64,000 nt of DNA, taken from an uncultured Lachnospiraceae bacterium (lineage in GTDB: Bacteria; Bacillota_A; Clostridia; Lachnospirales; Lachnospiraceae). The notes under the pieces were generated by a model that was not told the DNA's origin, made no database searches, and was given only the letters and a program-made list of their open reading frames with translations. How positions within the stretch are numbered: the first letter of the stretch is position 1; each line of letters begins with the position of its first letter. The translations under genes were made by a program, and so were the position numbers. Positions 43,915 to 53,659 of this stretch are shown here, one piece after another. The DNA lies in the NCBI GenBank assembly GCA_951801245.1, contig CATOMC010000008.1, positions 1 to 64,000 of the forward strand, in the 5' to 3' direction.

Positions 43915-44520
43915 ATGAACGAAAAATTTTTTGATCTGAAGAAAGAAAAACAGGACCGCATGATCAACGCCGCCCTTAAAGTATTCTCCATGGGCGGCTA
44001 TAAACATGCCAGTACAGACGATATTGTGGGAGAAGCAGGCATCAGTAAAGGGCTTTTATTTCACTATTTTGGAAGCAAACTTGGACTTTATACTTTTCTC
44101 TATGATTACAGCGTCAGATTCATGAAGCTTGAACTGACCAGCGGTGTATCCTCCACTACAACCGATTACTTTGAGATCCGCAAACAGATGGAGTATGCCA
44201 AAATGCAGGTGCTCAAAAACTATCCCTATATGCAGATGTTCTTAAACCGCTGCCGCCGAGAAGACGTAGGGGAAGCTCTGGCTGCCATCGAACGGCAGCG
44301 GAACGTGATATCGGATGTCCGGGCTGTTTTAAAAAATCAGACTGACCGCTCCCTGTTTCAGCCGGATGTCGATTTCGACAAACTCGATGAAATACTTGAC
44401 TACACCATTGACGGCCTCATGGATTCCCGGTTTCAAGATTCTTCCTTCCAACCGGAAATGCTGTACGAAGAGACCATTCCTTATCTGAATATGTTAAAAA
44501 GGATTACATATAATAAGTAG
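43915..44520 (+). CDS. TetR-family transcriptional regulator
   Basis: A 201-residue regulator. The N-terminal DNA-binding domain is clear: RMINAALKVFSMGGYKHASTDDIVGEAGISKGLLFHYFGSKLGLYTFLYDY (residues about 11-62). The C-terminal ligand domain is divergent, so the inducer is unknown. GGGGAG precedes the ATG. A promoter and a dyad operator lie directly upstream, indicating autorepression. It ends opposite the MocR gene with a shared terminator. Confidence 0.9.
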   Translation: MNEKFFDLKKEKQDRMINAALKVFSMGGYKHASTDDIVGEAGISKGLLFHYFGSKLGLYTFLYDYSVRFMKLELTSGVSSTTTDYFEIRKQMEYAKMQVLKNYPYMQMFLNRCRREDVGEALAAIERQRNVISDVRAVLKNQTDRSLFQPDVDFDKLDEILDYTIDGLMDSRFQDSSFQPEMLYEETIPYLNMLKRITYNK

Positions 44521-44521
44521 G

Positions 44522-44562
44522 GAATCGTCGCCCGGCGGCAACGATTCAGAGAATGCTCCGCA
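44522..44562. repeat. Double-hairpin intergenic module, decayed copy 3
   Basis: Hairpin A is intact: GAATCGT pairs with ACGATTC (44522-44547), with an inner GCC/GGC. The start of hairpin B, CAGAGAATGCTCCGCA, follows at the same spacing, but its second arm is lost. Confidence 0.65.
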
Positions 44563-44564
44563 GC

Positions 44565-44615
44565 AAAAAAGTCCGGCTCAAGATTACCTGCGTAATCTAA
44601 AACCAGACTTTTTTT
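44565..44615. terminator. Bidirectional terminator between TetR and MocR genes
   Basis: AAAAAAGTC pairs with GACTTTTTT as an outer stem, extended by GG/CC, and AGATTAC/GTAATCT (44581-44598) forms an inner stem. T runs exist on both strands. Its right arm overlaps the last codons of the MocR gene. Confidence 0.8.
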
Positions 44616-46060
44616 AGTATACTGATTCCATCCCGAATTTCCTCTAAGGATAACCCGCCGTATCCCAGAATCATGGTCGATGGCATGAGGAACCTATTCT
44701 CACCGTCTTCTTTGTCCGGTGCAGAAGGTTCACCCATTCTGAACTCTCCTAAGCGATATGTCTTTACGCCCTGTTCTCTGGCAGCCTCCTCCAGCACATG
44801 CTCACTTCTTCCCCTTTTGTCTGTCAGCAGGATATGCAGACCGGCATTGCCGCCTGTGACCTGAAAGGACTTTTCCAGGGATCTGATCTCACTGAAAATC
44901 AGATCGTGCTTCATACGATACTGTTTGCGCATTTTATTCAGATATCGTTCAAAATACCCATCCCTGATAAACTCATTCAGGATCGTTTGGTCAATACGTG
45001 ACACGGTAGAGGAGAAAAAGCCGCATTCCTGCCTGTATTTATCCAGAAGCGGATAAGGCAGTACCATATAGCTGATTCGGATAGCCGGCGCGATGGCTTT
45101 GGAAAACGTACCGATATAAATAACACGGCCCGCCGTATCGGAGGCCTGCAGCGACGGCAACGGCTTTCCTCTGTAACGGAATTCACTGTCGTAGTCATCT
45201 TCGATCAGATAGCGCTCTTCTGCCTCTGTGGCCCATTTTAACAGCTCCATACGCCGTCCGATGGGCATGGAGACCCCCGTTGGATACTGATGGGACGGCA
45301 TCACATAGGCAATCTGCGCATCCGTCCTTCGCAGGCTGTCTATCCGGATTCCTTTCTCATCCACCGGCACCAGCGATACCGGATAGGCAAAAGACCGGAA
45401 AATCTTATATGCTCTCACATAAGTGGGATTCTCCATCGCCACATGGATATGGCGGCCAAGAATCTTTTCTAATAAAAGAAGCAGGAAATCATTCCCTGCT
45501 CCGATGATAATCTGTTCCGGCTCACAGTTGACTCCCCGGGATCCGTGCAGATAACGACAGATTGTCGTCCTCAGTTCCTCATCTCCCTGCGGTTCTCCTA
45601 GAGTAAACATTTGGCTCTTGGCATCTACGAGAATATTTCTGGTAATTTTCTTCCAAGTTGCATACGGAAAGAAGCGCATGTCAATTATATTCGGTGAGAA
45701 ATCATAACGGCAGTTGTCTGTCTGAGCCTTCGCACGTTCTTCTGCCAATGTTTTTTCTTCCGGCCGCTTTATATCCAAAGACTTCGCTTTCAACTCATAT
45801 AGGTCTTCCAGGGCGCTGACAAAATATCCTCTCTTGGGCCGTGCCACAAGATATCCTTCCGCTACCAACTGTCCGTAAGCCATATCGACCGTAGTTCTTG
45901 ACACCTGCAGATACTGTGCGAGAAATCTGGCAGAGGGCAGCTTTTCATTCTGCAAAAGCCGTCCCGCCCGAATCTCTTCCTGAATATACTCATAAATCTG
46001 CTCGTATAACGTTTTGCTGCTCTTAGGATCCAACTGAATATGAATCGGTAATTCTTTCAT
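44597..46060 (-). CDS. MocR/PdxR-type regulator (GntR helix-turn-helix plus aminotransferase fold)
   Basis: A 487-residue fusion. Residues about 10-80 are a GntR winged helix (LYEQIYEYIQEEIRAGRLLQ, LPSARFLAQYLQVSRTTVDMAYGQLVAEGYL). The rest is a fold-type I aminotransferase domain with IIIGAGNDFLLLLLEKIL, YVMPSHQYPTGVSMPIGRR, YLIEDDYDSEFRYRGKPLPSL and the PLP-binding Lys in VIYIGTFSKAIAPAIRISYM. Such proteins sense pyridoxal phosphate, GABA or related compounds and control vitamin B6 or amino-acid genes. No such target adjoins it; the DUF2225 gene lies 17 bp upstream on the same strand. Confidence 0.92.
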   Translation of the reverse strand: MKELPIHIQLDPKSSKTLYEQIYEYIQEEIRAGRLLQNEKLPSARFLAQYLQVSRTTVDMAYGQLVAEGYLVARPKRGYFVSALEDLYELKAKSLDIKRPEEKTLAEERAKAQTDNCRYDFSPNIIDMRFFPYATWKKITRNILVDAKSQMFTLGEPQGDEELRTTICRYLHGSRGVNCEPEQIIIGAGNDFLLLLLEKILGRHIHVAMENPTYVRAYKIFRSFAYPVSLVPVDEKGIRIDSLRRTDAQIAYVMPSHQYPTGVSMPIGRRMELLKWATEAEERYLIEDDYDSEFRYRGKPLPSLQASDTAGRVIYIGTFSKAIAPAIRISYMVLPYPLLDKYRQECGFFSSTVSRIDQTILNEFIRDGYFERYLNKMRKQYRMKHDLIFSEIRSLEKSFQVTGGNAGLHILLTDKRGRSEHVLEEAAREQGVKTYRLGEFRMGEPSAPDKEDGENRFLMPSTMILGYGGLSLEEIRDGISILKKVWF

Positions 46061-46077
46061 CTGTTTACAATGAACGG

Positions 46078-46941
46078 CTACTTTCTGGCCGCATTCTTTT
46101 CCTTGATCTTCTTCATCAGCATTTCCTTCACATCTCTTGCCTTATCCTTCATACGCGGATTGGCACCTGTGGACGTAAGGATACCGGTAATCAGGCGGCT
46201 GGTCAGATCATACTGCTCAAACCGCATTGCTGTCACCGCAATCAGATAATCCACTGTAGGCTCATCCATACCGCACATAGGGAAGTTCTCCGTCTGTCTG
46301 GCAGCAAGGAAACCTTCCAGCGCACTCTTTAAGAATTCGTCCTCTTCGTCCTGACATGCTTTCTTCTGCTCTTCGTAGTCAGGCTGTGTATTATCCAGAT
46401 GTTCCGCCTTACCGCGTAGTAACCAGGCAGTCTTTAAACAGATATAGGCTTTCTCACTGGCCTTCGCCTGCTTCACGATCGCGTTGGCCAATGTCAGCTT
46501 ATAGCGCTCCAGTGCTTCATCATACGTATAAGTCTCCTTGGTCTCCTTCTGAGGCTTGAATGTTGAGGAAATTGCTTTCTGTATATTCTTTGCCTGGGGT
46601 GAGGTCAGGAATTTGAAAAATCTGCTGAGTGCCGCATAACCGCAGTTAGGACACATAATAATATCATATTTTAATAAATCTATCTGCTCATATCTCGGGC
46701 GAAGATCCAGATCGCTTCCTCCCAGTTTCGCCTTACCGATTTTGACGGTCCTTGCCTTAAATTCCTTATCACAAATAGGACAGGTAAAAGATTTATCAAA
46801 CAGAAAATCCTGCTCCTGCACTACCGGCGCCGCCCCCGGCTCACCCGATCCTGCTTCTGCTTTCTTGGGCGCTTCATACAAATCCATACTCTCCAGATTA
46901 CTTAATCCAAACTGCTCTAACCCCGACAATAATCCTGCCAT
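46078..46941 (-). CDS. DUF2225 zinc-ribbon protein
   Basis: A 287-residue cytoplasmic protein. The DUF2225 signature is clear: a CPICDKEFKARTVK ribbon near residue 54, then DLRPRYEQIDLLKYDIIMCPNCGYAALSRFF near residue 80-110, providing four cysteines for zinc. The C-terminal part is helical, resembling tetratricopeptide-like repeats. The N-terminal 45 residues are acidic and poorly conserved. The function is unknown; GGGAGG precedes the ATG. Confidence 0.85.
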   Translation of the reverse strand: MAGLLSGLEQFGLSNLESMDLYEAPKKAEAGSGEPGAAPVVQEQDFLFDKSFTCPICDKEFKARTVKIGKAKLGGSDLDLRPRYEQIDLLKYDIIMCPNCGYAALSRFFKFLTSPQAKNIQKAISSTFKPQKETKETYTYDEALERYKLTLANAIVKQAKASEKAYICLKTAWLLRGKAEHLDNTQPDYEEQKKACQDEEDEFLKSALEGFLAARQTENFPMCGMDEPTVDYLIAVTAMRFEQYDLTSRLITGILTSTGANPRMKDKARDVKEMLMKKIKEKNAARK

Positions 46942-46987
46942 TATTTTATCCTCCCACTATAATAATACATCTATCAATTATTGTACC

Positions 46988-48703
46988 CTAATTCTCCTTT
47001 TTCGGCAATACATAAGAACTCTTAAGGGATACGATTCTGTTAAAAACAAGTGCCCCCGGTTTGGAATCTCTGCAATCCACACAGAAGAACCCCTGCCGTA
47101 CGAACTGAAAACTCTCATAGGCTTTTGCATCTTTCACAGAAGGCTCAATCCTGCACTCTGCAAGTACCCTAAGAGAATTGGGATTCAGATTCAGGCTGCC
47201 GTCTTCATTATAGACACCCTTTTCCTCATCTATAATATTCTCATAAAGTCTGACCTGTGCCTTCACGGACTCTGCAGCAGACACCCAGTGTATGGTTCCC
47301 TTCACCTTCCTGCCATCGGGACTGTTGCCGCCCTTAGAAGCAGGGTCATAAGTACAGTGTACCACTGTCACATTCCCATCCGCATCTTTCTCACAGCCCA
47401 CACACTTTACAAAATATGCGCTCATGAGACGTACTTCATTCCCCGGGAACAAGCGGAAATATTTCTTCGGCGGTTCCTCCATAAAGTCCTCTCTCTCGAT
47501 GTACAACTCTCTGCTAAAAGGTACCTGCCGTGACCCCAGAGCTTCGTTCTCCGGATTATTCACGACATCAAGCCATTCCGTCTCTCCCTCCGGATAGTTG
47601 TCTATCACTAATTTGACCGGATCCGTCACTGCCATGATCCTGGGCCGCTTCATCTTCAGATCCTCCCGGATACAGTACTCCAACATGGAATACTCCGCCG
47701 AAGAATTGGCCTTGGATACACCACACAAATCCACAAACAATCTGATTGACTCCGGTGTGAATCCCCTTCTTCTGAGTGCAGCGATAGACACAAGCCTAGG
47801 ATCGTCCCAGCCGTCTACAATACCGTCCTCCACAAGCTTCTTGATATATCTTTTGCCGGTGACCACATTGGTCAAATACATTTTAGCAAACTCAATCTGC
47901 TTCGGCGGATGCGGGTATTCCAATTCCGTTACCACCCAATTATAGAGCGGCCTGTGGTCCTCAAATTCCAGTGTACAGATCGAATGAGTGATTCCTTCAA
48001 TGGCATCCTCGATGGGATGCGCATAATCATACATGGGATAAATACACCATTTGTCTCCTGTATTCTGATGAGGCAGATGCGCCACACGGTAAATGATCGG
48101 ATCTCTCATATTAATGTTGGGAGACGTCATATCTATCTTAGCCCGAAGCGTTTTCTCGCCGTCTGCATACTTGCCCTCTTTCATCTCCTCGAACAAGGTA
48201 AGGTTCTCTTCCACGCTCCTGTTCCGGTTCGGATCATCCTTCCCCGGCTCCGTCAGCGTTCCGCGGTATTCCCGCATCTGATCGGCAGACAGATCCGACA
48301 CATAGGCCTTCCCCTTCTTAATCAGTTTGATCGCTCCCTCATACATCTGGTCAAAATAATCAGAAGCAAAAAACAGTCTGTCCTCATAATCCGCACCAAG
48401 CCACTTTACATCGGCCTTGATGGATTCAACAAACTCACTTTTTTCTTTGGTGGGATTGGTATCATCGAAACGCATATTGAACTTGCCGCCATACTGGGCC
48501 GCAAGCCCGGAATTTAAGAGAATACTCTTGGCATGACCAATGTGCAGATAACCGTTCGGCTCCGGTGGAAACCGGGTATGCACAGTGTCATAGATCCCTT
48601 CTGCCAAATCTTTCTCAATGATCTGTTCAATGAAATTCTTGGACACCACTTCCTTCGTTTCAGATTCCTCTGGTGTCAGACGCTTTTCCGATTCACTCAT
48701 CAT
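46988..48703 (-). CDS. glnS: Glutaminyl-tRNA synthetase
   Basis: A roughly 571-residue class I synthetase. The HIGH motif is [15 protein letters not shown] near residue 45, with FDDTNPTKE and [31 protein letters not shown] in the catalytic core. The C-terminal anticodon-binding beta-barrels follow ([27 protein letters not shown]). The second signature, normally MSKR, reads [25 protein letters not shown], so Met-Ser is replaced by Thr-Gly. The start at 48703 is used because AAAGG lies five bases ahead. A 13-codon open frame with a better ribosome binding site overlaps this start. Confidence 0.95.
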   Translation of the reverse strand: MMSESEKRLTPEESETKEVVSKNFIEQIIEKDLAEGIYDTVHTRFPPEPNGYLHIGHAKSILLNSGLAAQYGGKFNMRFDDTNPTKEKSEFVESIKADVKWLGADYEDRLFFASDYFDQMYEGAIKLIKKGKAYVSDLSADQMREYRGTLTEPGKDDPNRNRSVEENLTLFEEMKEGKYADGEKTLRAKIDMTSPNINMRDPIIYRVAHLPHQNTGDKWCIYPMYDYAHPIEDAIEGITHSICTLEFEDHRPLYNWVVTELEYPHPPKQIEFAKMYLTNVVTGKRYIKKLVEDGIVDGWDDPRLVSIAALRRRGFTPESIRLFVDLCGVSKANSSAEYSMLEYCIREDLKMKRPRIMAVTDPVKLVIDNYPEGETEWLDVVNNPENEALGSRQVPFSRELYIEREDFMEEPPKKYFRLFPGNEVRLMSAYFVKCVGCEKDADGNVTVVHCTYDPASKGGNSPDGRKVKGTIHWVSAAESVKAQVRLYENIIDEEKGVYNEDGSLNLNPNSLRVLAECRIEPSVKDAKAYESFQFVRQGFFCVDCRDSKPGALVFNRIVSLKSSYVLPKKEN

Positions 48704-48827
48704 GATAACCTTTGCGGCCTGCAACAAATGTCATGACCGCATTCTCCTTACATATTTCACGTTATTGCTAATATCCTTAAACATTTTAACATAGACAGAC
48801 CAAAATAGGAAGAAAAAACTCCAAAAA

Positions 48828-48862
48828 CAGGGTAAAATCTCACACTGTGAAATTCCACCCTG
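48828..48862 (-). terminator. Terminator of the 39-residue membrane protein gene
   Basis: On the minus strand CAGGGTGGAATTTCACA pairs with TGTGAGATTTTACCCTG with two small mismatches, followed by TTTTTGGAGTTTTTT. It lies about 60 bp beyond the small gene's stop. Confidence 0.8.
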
Positions 48863-48919
48863 CCCATAACCTCTCTTACCTGCCAAATCTTCCCGCCGTA
48901 AAAGCCTTTTACTGTATCG

Positions 48920-49039
48920 TCAGTCTTCCTCGTCATCCACCGCAGCTGCAATTCCGGAAACCACCGAAGATACCACTGAAATCACTACCGGTATAATGAC
49001 AACCACTATAAAACCGCCCACCAATAATGTAAAACTCAT
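48920..49039 (-). CDS. 39-residue single-pass membrane protein
   Basis: A short gene with its own signals. AAGGAGGAG lies seven to ten bases ahead of the ATG at 49039, a promoter lies at 49091-49118 and a terminator at 48828-48862. The product begins MSFTLLVGGFIVVVIIPVVI, continues SVVSSVVSGIAAAV and ends in the acidic tail DDEED: one hydrophobic helix (residues about 4-33) with a charged cytoplasmic or exposed end. No family is recognised. Small hydrophobic proteins of this kind may modulate membrane complexes or be type I toxin-like peptides, but nothing proves either. Confidence 0.75.
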   Translation of the reverse strand: MSFTLLVGGFIVVVIIPVVISVVSSVVSGIAAAVDDEED

Positions 49040-49090
49040 AATCTGACTCCTCCTTGCAAACTACTCTGTCGACTGTAAAACTTACTTACC

Positions 49091-49118
49091 ATTATACACA
49101 CTTTGTCAGAATCTGCAA
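49091..49118 (-). promoter_or_regulatory. Promoter of the 39-residue protein gene
   Basis: On the minus strand TTGCAG (49118-49113) and a perfect TATAAT (49096-49091) are 16 bp apart, giving a leader of about 45 nt. Confidence 0.65.
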
Positions 49119-49210
49119 GTCCCGCTGCCGGAATTCGTCCGGCGCCTCTGGTTTCAGTAACTTCTCACACCACGCCATATCAGCCTGAGCGAATTGAAGT
49201 TTTGACCTGC

Positions 49211-49750
49211 TTAATAGTTCTGTGCACTGATCTCAAAATAACTCTGCGGATGATTGCAGACCGGACATACTTCCGGTGCTTTGGTGCCTACCACGATATG
49301 ACCGCAGTTGCGACACTCCCATACCTTTACTTCACTCTTCTCAAATACTTCTTTCGTCTCCACATTATGTAACAGCGCACGATATCTCTCTTCGTGATGC
49401 TTCTCAATCTCTCCGACTCTGCGAAACTTCGATGCCAGTTCCGGGAATCCTTCTGCCTCCGCAGTCCTTGCAAATCCCTCATACATATCTGTCCACTCAT
49501 AATTCTCGCCGTCCGCAGCCGCACCGAGATTAGCCGCCGTATCCCCTATCCCGTTTAACTCCTTAAACCACATCTTGGCATGTTCTTTCTCATTGTCCGC
49601 CGTCTTTGCAAAGATGGCAGATATCTGCTCAAAACCTTCCTTTTTCGCCACAGATGCAAAATAGGTATACTTGTTTCTCGCCTGTGACTCCCCTGCAAAT
49701 GCTGCCTCCAGATTCTTTTCTGTCTGTGTTCCTGCGTATTTGTTGCTCAT
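49211..49750 (-). CDS. Rubrerythrin
   Basis: A 179-residue non-haem iron protein that reduces hydrogen peroxide in anaerobes. The N-terminal four-helix domain provides the di-iron ligands ([55 protein letters not shown]). The C-terminal rubredoxin-like domain has CRNCGH and CPVCNH. Length and order are normal. A good ribosome binding site, AAAGGAGAG, precedes the start. It follows the DHH phosphoesterase gene at 78 bp. Confidence 0.95.
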   Translation of the reverse strand: MSNKYAGTQTEKNLEAAFAGESQARNKYTYFASVAKKEGFEQISAIFAKTADNEKEHAKMWFKELNGIGDTAANLGAAADGENYEWTDMYEGFARTAEAEGFPELASKFRRVGEIEKHHEERYRALLHNVETKEVFEKSEVKVWECRNCGHIVVGTKAPEVCPVCNHPQSYFEISAQNY

Positions 49751-49828
49751 GTTTGACTCTCCTTTTTATGAATTATATTTTGTGGTTCCCTTAGCACATT
49801 TACTTTGGCAAAAGCCTGCTCATTCTTT

Positions 49829-51388
49829 TCACAGTTCTTTCTCCAGACCCTTTTTCTCTTCATACAGCCTGTCAAAAATATCATGTTCTACAATGTAAAT
49901 ATCATGTCTGTCATCACATCGCACCGCCAGATAATCTCCCGGCTTCCCCAGCACATATTTCTCCTCGTCCCAGGCTGTAAATATCTTGACCCTATTAGTC
50001 AGCTCCTTTGCATGAATATGGGTGCCCCCACCGGCAATGCAGACTTTGGCATAGTCAGTCAGCTTCATGACGTCTCCCGTAGAACGGTTATGAATCGTGG
50101 GTTCGTACAAGAGGCTGCAGTGTGCGTGATCCTTACATTCATGATAGGACATCTGTGTGGCTTCATAGTTCTTCGCGAAGCGTTCCCTAATATCCGGATA
50201 AATTTCCCCCTTAATGCCAACCATGATGATCAGATCCTCTTCCACTACCATATCCACATCTCCCTCAAGCGTCCGGATTGTGATCGGCGTGCCGGACGGC
50301 AGCACTTTGGCCGCCTCCACATAACCGAGGGGAACAGGCTTTTTTACAAAGGGGCGCATATCGGTAATGTCAATATCATACTCTTTGGCATATATGACCT
50401 GGCAATGGTCAAAATAGTCATTGAGCCGTTCACTGAAAAAAGCCTCCGAATGCAGCGTCGGGTACACTTCCTCATACAGTGCCATGTTGATAAAACCGCC
50501 CGCCTTCTCCCGGTGTCCGCCGCCGGAGCCAACCCCGTCTGCAAGAAAACCGGCCAGTTCATTGGCCTGTACCTCCTTGACACAGCTTCGGACGGAGAAC
50601 TTATAGCCATCCACGGTCTCGTTATATACCACGCAGCAATACACTTCCGCCACCTGAATCAGGAAATCACTGATGAGTCCCAGAATATTCGGATCACATG
50701 GTTTGGATTTAATAATCGCATAGTGATAATCCGCATTATAAATGTACCGGATCATAGCCACGCCGGCAACCTCCATCTCCTGAAGCGAGAGGTTAGAATT
50801 GCGAAAGAGCATGATCAGCGCTTTGTCAAAGGGCACTGCCTCCCGCATATCCATATCCAGCGGATTAAAGACTTCTGCGAACTGATTCGTATCCGTATAT
50901 AACCCATAATACAACGCCGTGCCCAGTTTCAGATCCTTTATCTCATAACCGACCTTGTTTAACATCTGCCAGACCAATGTGGAACAACTTCCCAGATGCG
51001 GATTGATCTCATTCATTTCTACGGGAGCGACCTCTATCTGGTGATGGTCGATCACCGCCACCTCCTCGGCGGGCAGCTTTGTCACATTACCGGCTCCATA
51101 CTGACAATCTACGGTGATCAAAAGTCCCTGCAGTCTCCCCTCCGGTTCCTGTGAAAGAAATGCCGGTACATCATCAATATATGCAATAGGAATCCGCAAA
51201 TGCTCCAGCATCAGCAAAAGATTCGACTTCTGAATCCTGTTTCTGCCGCTGTAGATCAGTCTTACTTTCCTGTCCCTGTCCTGAAAATAGCAATACAGTG
51301 CATAACCGGATGCAATCGCATCCGCGTCCGGATTATCGTGGCACTGTATAGTGATCGAATCATACTTATTCAATTCGGATAATTTCAT
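49829..51388 (-). CDS. DHH-family phosphoesterase
   Basis: A 519-residue protein. The DHH motifs are visible in order: QCHDNPDADAIASGYAL (motif I), LITVDCQYGAGNV (II) and VAVIDHHQIEVAPV (III), followed by the DHHA1 substrate-binding motif GVGSGGGHREKAGGFINMAL. An additional C-terminal region of about 150 residues (after residue 370) is not part of standard NrnA or GdpP proteins; it contains a His-rich stretch, IAGGGTHIHAKELT. NrnA-type nano-RNase or cyclic dinucleotide hydrolysis is possible, but substrate is unknown. The start at 51388 follows GGAGGG. Confidence 0.85.
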   Translation of the reverse strand: MKLSELNKYDSITIQCHDNPDADAIASGYALYCYFQDRDRKVRLIYSGRNRIQKSNLLLMLEHLRIPIAYIDDVPAFLSQEPEGRLQGLLITVDCQYGAGNVTKLPAEEVAVIDHHQIEVAPVEMNEINPHLGSCSTLVWQMLNKVGYEIKDLKLGTALYYGLYTDTNQFAEVFNPLDMDMREAVPFDKALIMLFRNSNLSLQEMEVAGVAMIRYIYNADYHYAIIKSKPCDPNILGLISDFLIQVAEVYCCVVYNETVDGYKFSVRSCVKEVQANELAGFLADGVGSGGGHREKAGGFINMALYEEVYPTLHSEAFFSERLNDYFDHCQVIYAKEYDIDITDMRPFVKKPVPLGYVEAAKVLPSGTPITIRTLEGDVDMVVEEDLIIMVGIKGEIYPDIRERFAKNYEATQMSYHECKDHAHCSLLYEPTIHNRSTGDVMKLTDYAKVCIAGGGTHIHAKELTNRVKIFTAWDEEKYVLGKPGDYLAVRCDDRHDIYIVEHDIFDRLYEEKKGLEKEL

Positions 51389-51578
51389 GATACCCTCCAT
51401 GCCGGAGCAGTTTAATGTAGTCAGGACAATTCCCTGTTTTGCCCCAAATTGCCATGACCTGTGCGCCATCTTATATTTCTCATTTATAGGTTGATATTTG
51501 TATCATATCAGTTGTCGCTTTTAGCATTATTTACTATTTTTCGTCAATACTTACAATAAAACTATTGGAGGAAATGTT

Positions 51579-51827
51579 ATGAAACAAGACAATACCACAT
51601 CCCCATACTGCTACGAATATACAGAACTGGGGTACAATATAGCTTATTATAGAAAACACAGAAACCTGACACAGGAACAGCTTGCGGAAATGGTAAATAT
51701 CAGCCGTCAGCACCTGGGTGCCATCGAGGCTCCCAACATTGTGCGTCCACTCTCACTGGACCTTCTCTTCTCCATCGCCAAAGCATTGAATGTAGAACCT
51801 TATAAACTGTTCGACTTTAATCGATAA
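51579..51827 (+). CDS. XRE-family helix-turn-helix protein
   Basis: An 82-residue protein consisting almost only of an HTH_3/XRE domain: LGYNIAYYRKHRNLTQEQLAEMVNISRQHLGAIEAPNIVRPLSLDLLFSIAKALNVEPYKLF. GGAGG precedes the ATG. It is divergent from the DHH gene and ends in a terminator. Small regulators of this form are often autoregulatory or partner genes of toxin modules; no partner is seen. Confidence 0.88.
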   Translation: MKQDNTTSPYCYEYTELGYNIAYYRKHRNLTQEQLAEMVNISRQHLGAIEAPNIVRPLSLDLLFSIAKALNVEPYKLFDFNR

Positions 51828-51840
51828 AATCTTACGGCAC

Positions 51841-51873
51841 AGTATGCGGATAATTGATATCCCTCCGCATACT
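51841..51873 (+). terminator. Terminator of the XRE gene
   Basis: AGTATGCGGA pairs perfectly with TCCGCATACT over a 13-nt loop, followed by TTCTTGTGTTT. Confidence 0.75.
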
Positions 51874-52167
51874 TTCTTGTGTTTCTCCGCATCTCTATCT
51901 TTGTTATACCACATGCCGGGCATTGATACAAGTCTGGTCTCTTCGCAAATTTGCATAAATTTCCCATTTATCTATAAATGTTTTATCGTATTTTCTCTCT
52001 TGTATTCCCCTTTAAATCCCGTTTTCTACAATATATTGTATTTTTATGGCATCACACATCTAAATAATGTATTGTGCACTTTTTTATAAAATATCATACG
52101 ATATACTGCCTGTTCTTCCGCTCCCTTTCCATTCACTCAGGTTCCGCCCAGGCAGCACGGCCTATCT
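51874..52167. other. AT-rich intergenic DNA
   Basis: No gene or clear signal is seen. Frames on both strands are short and of AT-driven composition. No hairpin with a T run is obvious for the end of mtnA within this stretch. Confidence 0.5.
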
Positions 52168-53340
52168 TCATTTGGCACCCATGGCCTCCGCTTTCTTTTC
52201 AAATATTTCCTTAAGAGACTCCGTATATGGTTCTCTTGCCACTCCATATTCCGTCACGATACCTGCGATCAGATCATGGTCTGTCACATCAAAAGCCGGG
52301 TTAAACACTTTCACGCCCTCAGGTGCCATCGGTTTCTCATACCACATCTGTGTCACTTCATGTGCGGGGCGCTGCTCGATCACAATGTCATCACCTGTAG
52401 CCGTATCCATATCAATGGTGGATGTAGGCGCACAAATATAGACAGGCACATGGTAGCGCTTTGCCACTGTGGCCACCACCGAGGTACCGATCTTATTCGC
52501 AGTATCGCCGTTGGCCGCCACTCTGTCACAGCCCACAAATACCGCATTGATCCAACCGTTCTTCATGACGGTGGCAGACATGTTGTCACACAGCAGCGTC
52601 ACATCCACCCCCGATGCATGAAGTTCATAGGCCGTCAGTCTGGCTCCCTGCAGAAGCGGCCTTGTCTCGTCCGCAAAAACGCGGAAATGATATCCTCTCT
52701 CCTGTCCCAGATAAATCGGGGCTGTGGCAGTGCCGTATTTGCAGGTCGCAAGCTGCCCCGCATTACAATGCGTGAGAATACCGTCTCCCGGCCTGACCAG
52801 TGTCAGTCCGTGTTCTCCGATTGCCTTGCAGACCCGGATATCCTCCTCTTTCATCTCCACGGCCTTAGCCCGCAGAAGAGACTTGATCTCCTCTACCGGT
52901 TTCATCTTATTCTCTACGCATATCTGCTCCATACGGTTTAAAGCCCAGGACAGATTCACTGCCGTAGGCCGTGCCGAATTCAGATAGGCTTTCTGCTTCT
53001 GAAATTCCGCAAAGAATTCTTCATAATTACATGCCGTAATCTGTTTGGCCAGCAGATAGATCCCAAAAGCCGCTGCGACACCGATCGCGGGTGCCCCGCG
53101 CACTTTCAAAAGATAAATGGCATCCCAGATCTCCTCTCCCGTGTGCAGACTGATCAGTTCTGTCTCTCCCGGCAGTTTCGTCTGATCAATGATTACCAGT
53201 GCACTGTTCTCATCATCCAATGCCACTGTCTCGTACTCCATAATATTTTTTATCTGTTTGTCGCTCACCACGAAACCTCCATACCCAGGCAGCTTACTTT
53301 TGTCAGGGCAGTTTCCTGCTCTGATCCCAACCACCTCCAT
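52168..53340 (-). CDS. mtnA: S-methyl-5-thioribose-1-phosphate isomerase
   Basis: A roughly 390-residue isomerase of the methionine salvage pathway, converting 5-methylthioribose-1-phosphate to the ribulose form. Key blocks are [17 protein letters not shown], the catalytic Cys in [16 protein letters not shown], and the catalytic Asp in [19 protein letters not shown], plus the C-terminal [22 protein letters not shown]. The start at 53340 is supported by AGAGAGGA; it gives about 33 extra residues before the usual N-terminus ([12 protein letters not shown]). That ATG, at 53241, is an alternative without a good binding site. Other mtn genes are not nearby. Confidence 0.92.
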   Translation of the reverse strand: MEVVGIRAGNCPDKSKLPGYGGFVVSDKQIKNIMEYETVALDDENSALVIIDQTKLPGETELISLHTGEEIWDAIYLLKVRGAPAIGVAAAFGIYLLAKQITACNYEEFFAEFQKQKAYLNSARPTAVNLSWALNRMEQICVENKMKPVEEIKSLLRAKAVEMKEEDIRVCKAIGEHGLTLVRPGDGILTHCNAGQLATCKYGTATAPIYLGQERGYHFRVFADETRPLLQGARLTAYELHASGVDVTLLCDNMSATVMKNGWINAVFVGCDRVAANGDTANKIGTSVVATVAKRYHVPVYICAPTSTIDMDTATGDDIVIEQRPAHEVTQMWYEKPMAPEGVKVFNPAFDVTDHDLIAGIVTEYGVAREPYTESLKEIFEKKAEAMGAK

Positions 53341-53359
53341 GATTCCTCTCTGTAATATC

Positions 53360-53611
53360 TCAATCCCGGTCAGACTTCTCTGCACTGATATCCGTATACA
53401 TATCCAGCAGTCCTACTGTCTCCGAAGCTGGCCTGCCATACATATGGCAGCATTTGTGTGAGACATCTTTGCCCTCTTCCTTCTCATCAAAGGTGACGCT
53501 CATACGATACACCCCCTGCGTCGACTCCTGATCCAGATGCCGCATGACTTCCGCGATCATTTCTTCATCACCGGCACCGGTCATCTTTCCTTTCTCTGTG
53601 TCCACATCCAC
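53360..53611 (-). CDS. Small conserved hypothetical protein
   Basis: An 83-residue soluble, acidic protein. The C-terminal half [24 protein letters not shown] contains a CCH cluster that might bind metal. I know no function. It ends 20 bp before the preferred mtnA start on the same strand, so the two may be cotranscribed. GGAGGGGTG lies at the start, where ATG overlaps the likely ribosome binding region loosely. Confidence 0.6.
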   Translation of the reverse strand: MDVDTEKGKMTGAGDEEMIAEVMRHLDQESTQGVYRMSVTFDEKEEGKDVSHKCCHMYGRPASETVGLLDMYTDISAEKSDRD

Positions 53612-53659
53612 CCCTCCTTCATGTGATTTATTCTCACAGACAACGAGTCAAGTGACTGC

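Noticed and set aside
48757..48951. Minus-strand frame of 64 codons downstream of the 39-residue gene
   Set aside because: It overlaps that gene's end and terminator in another frame and has no start signal.
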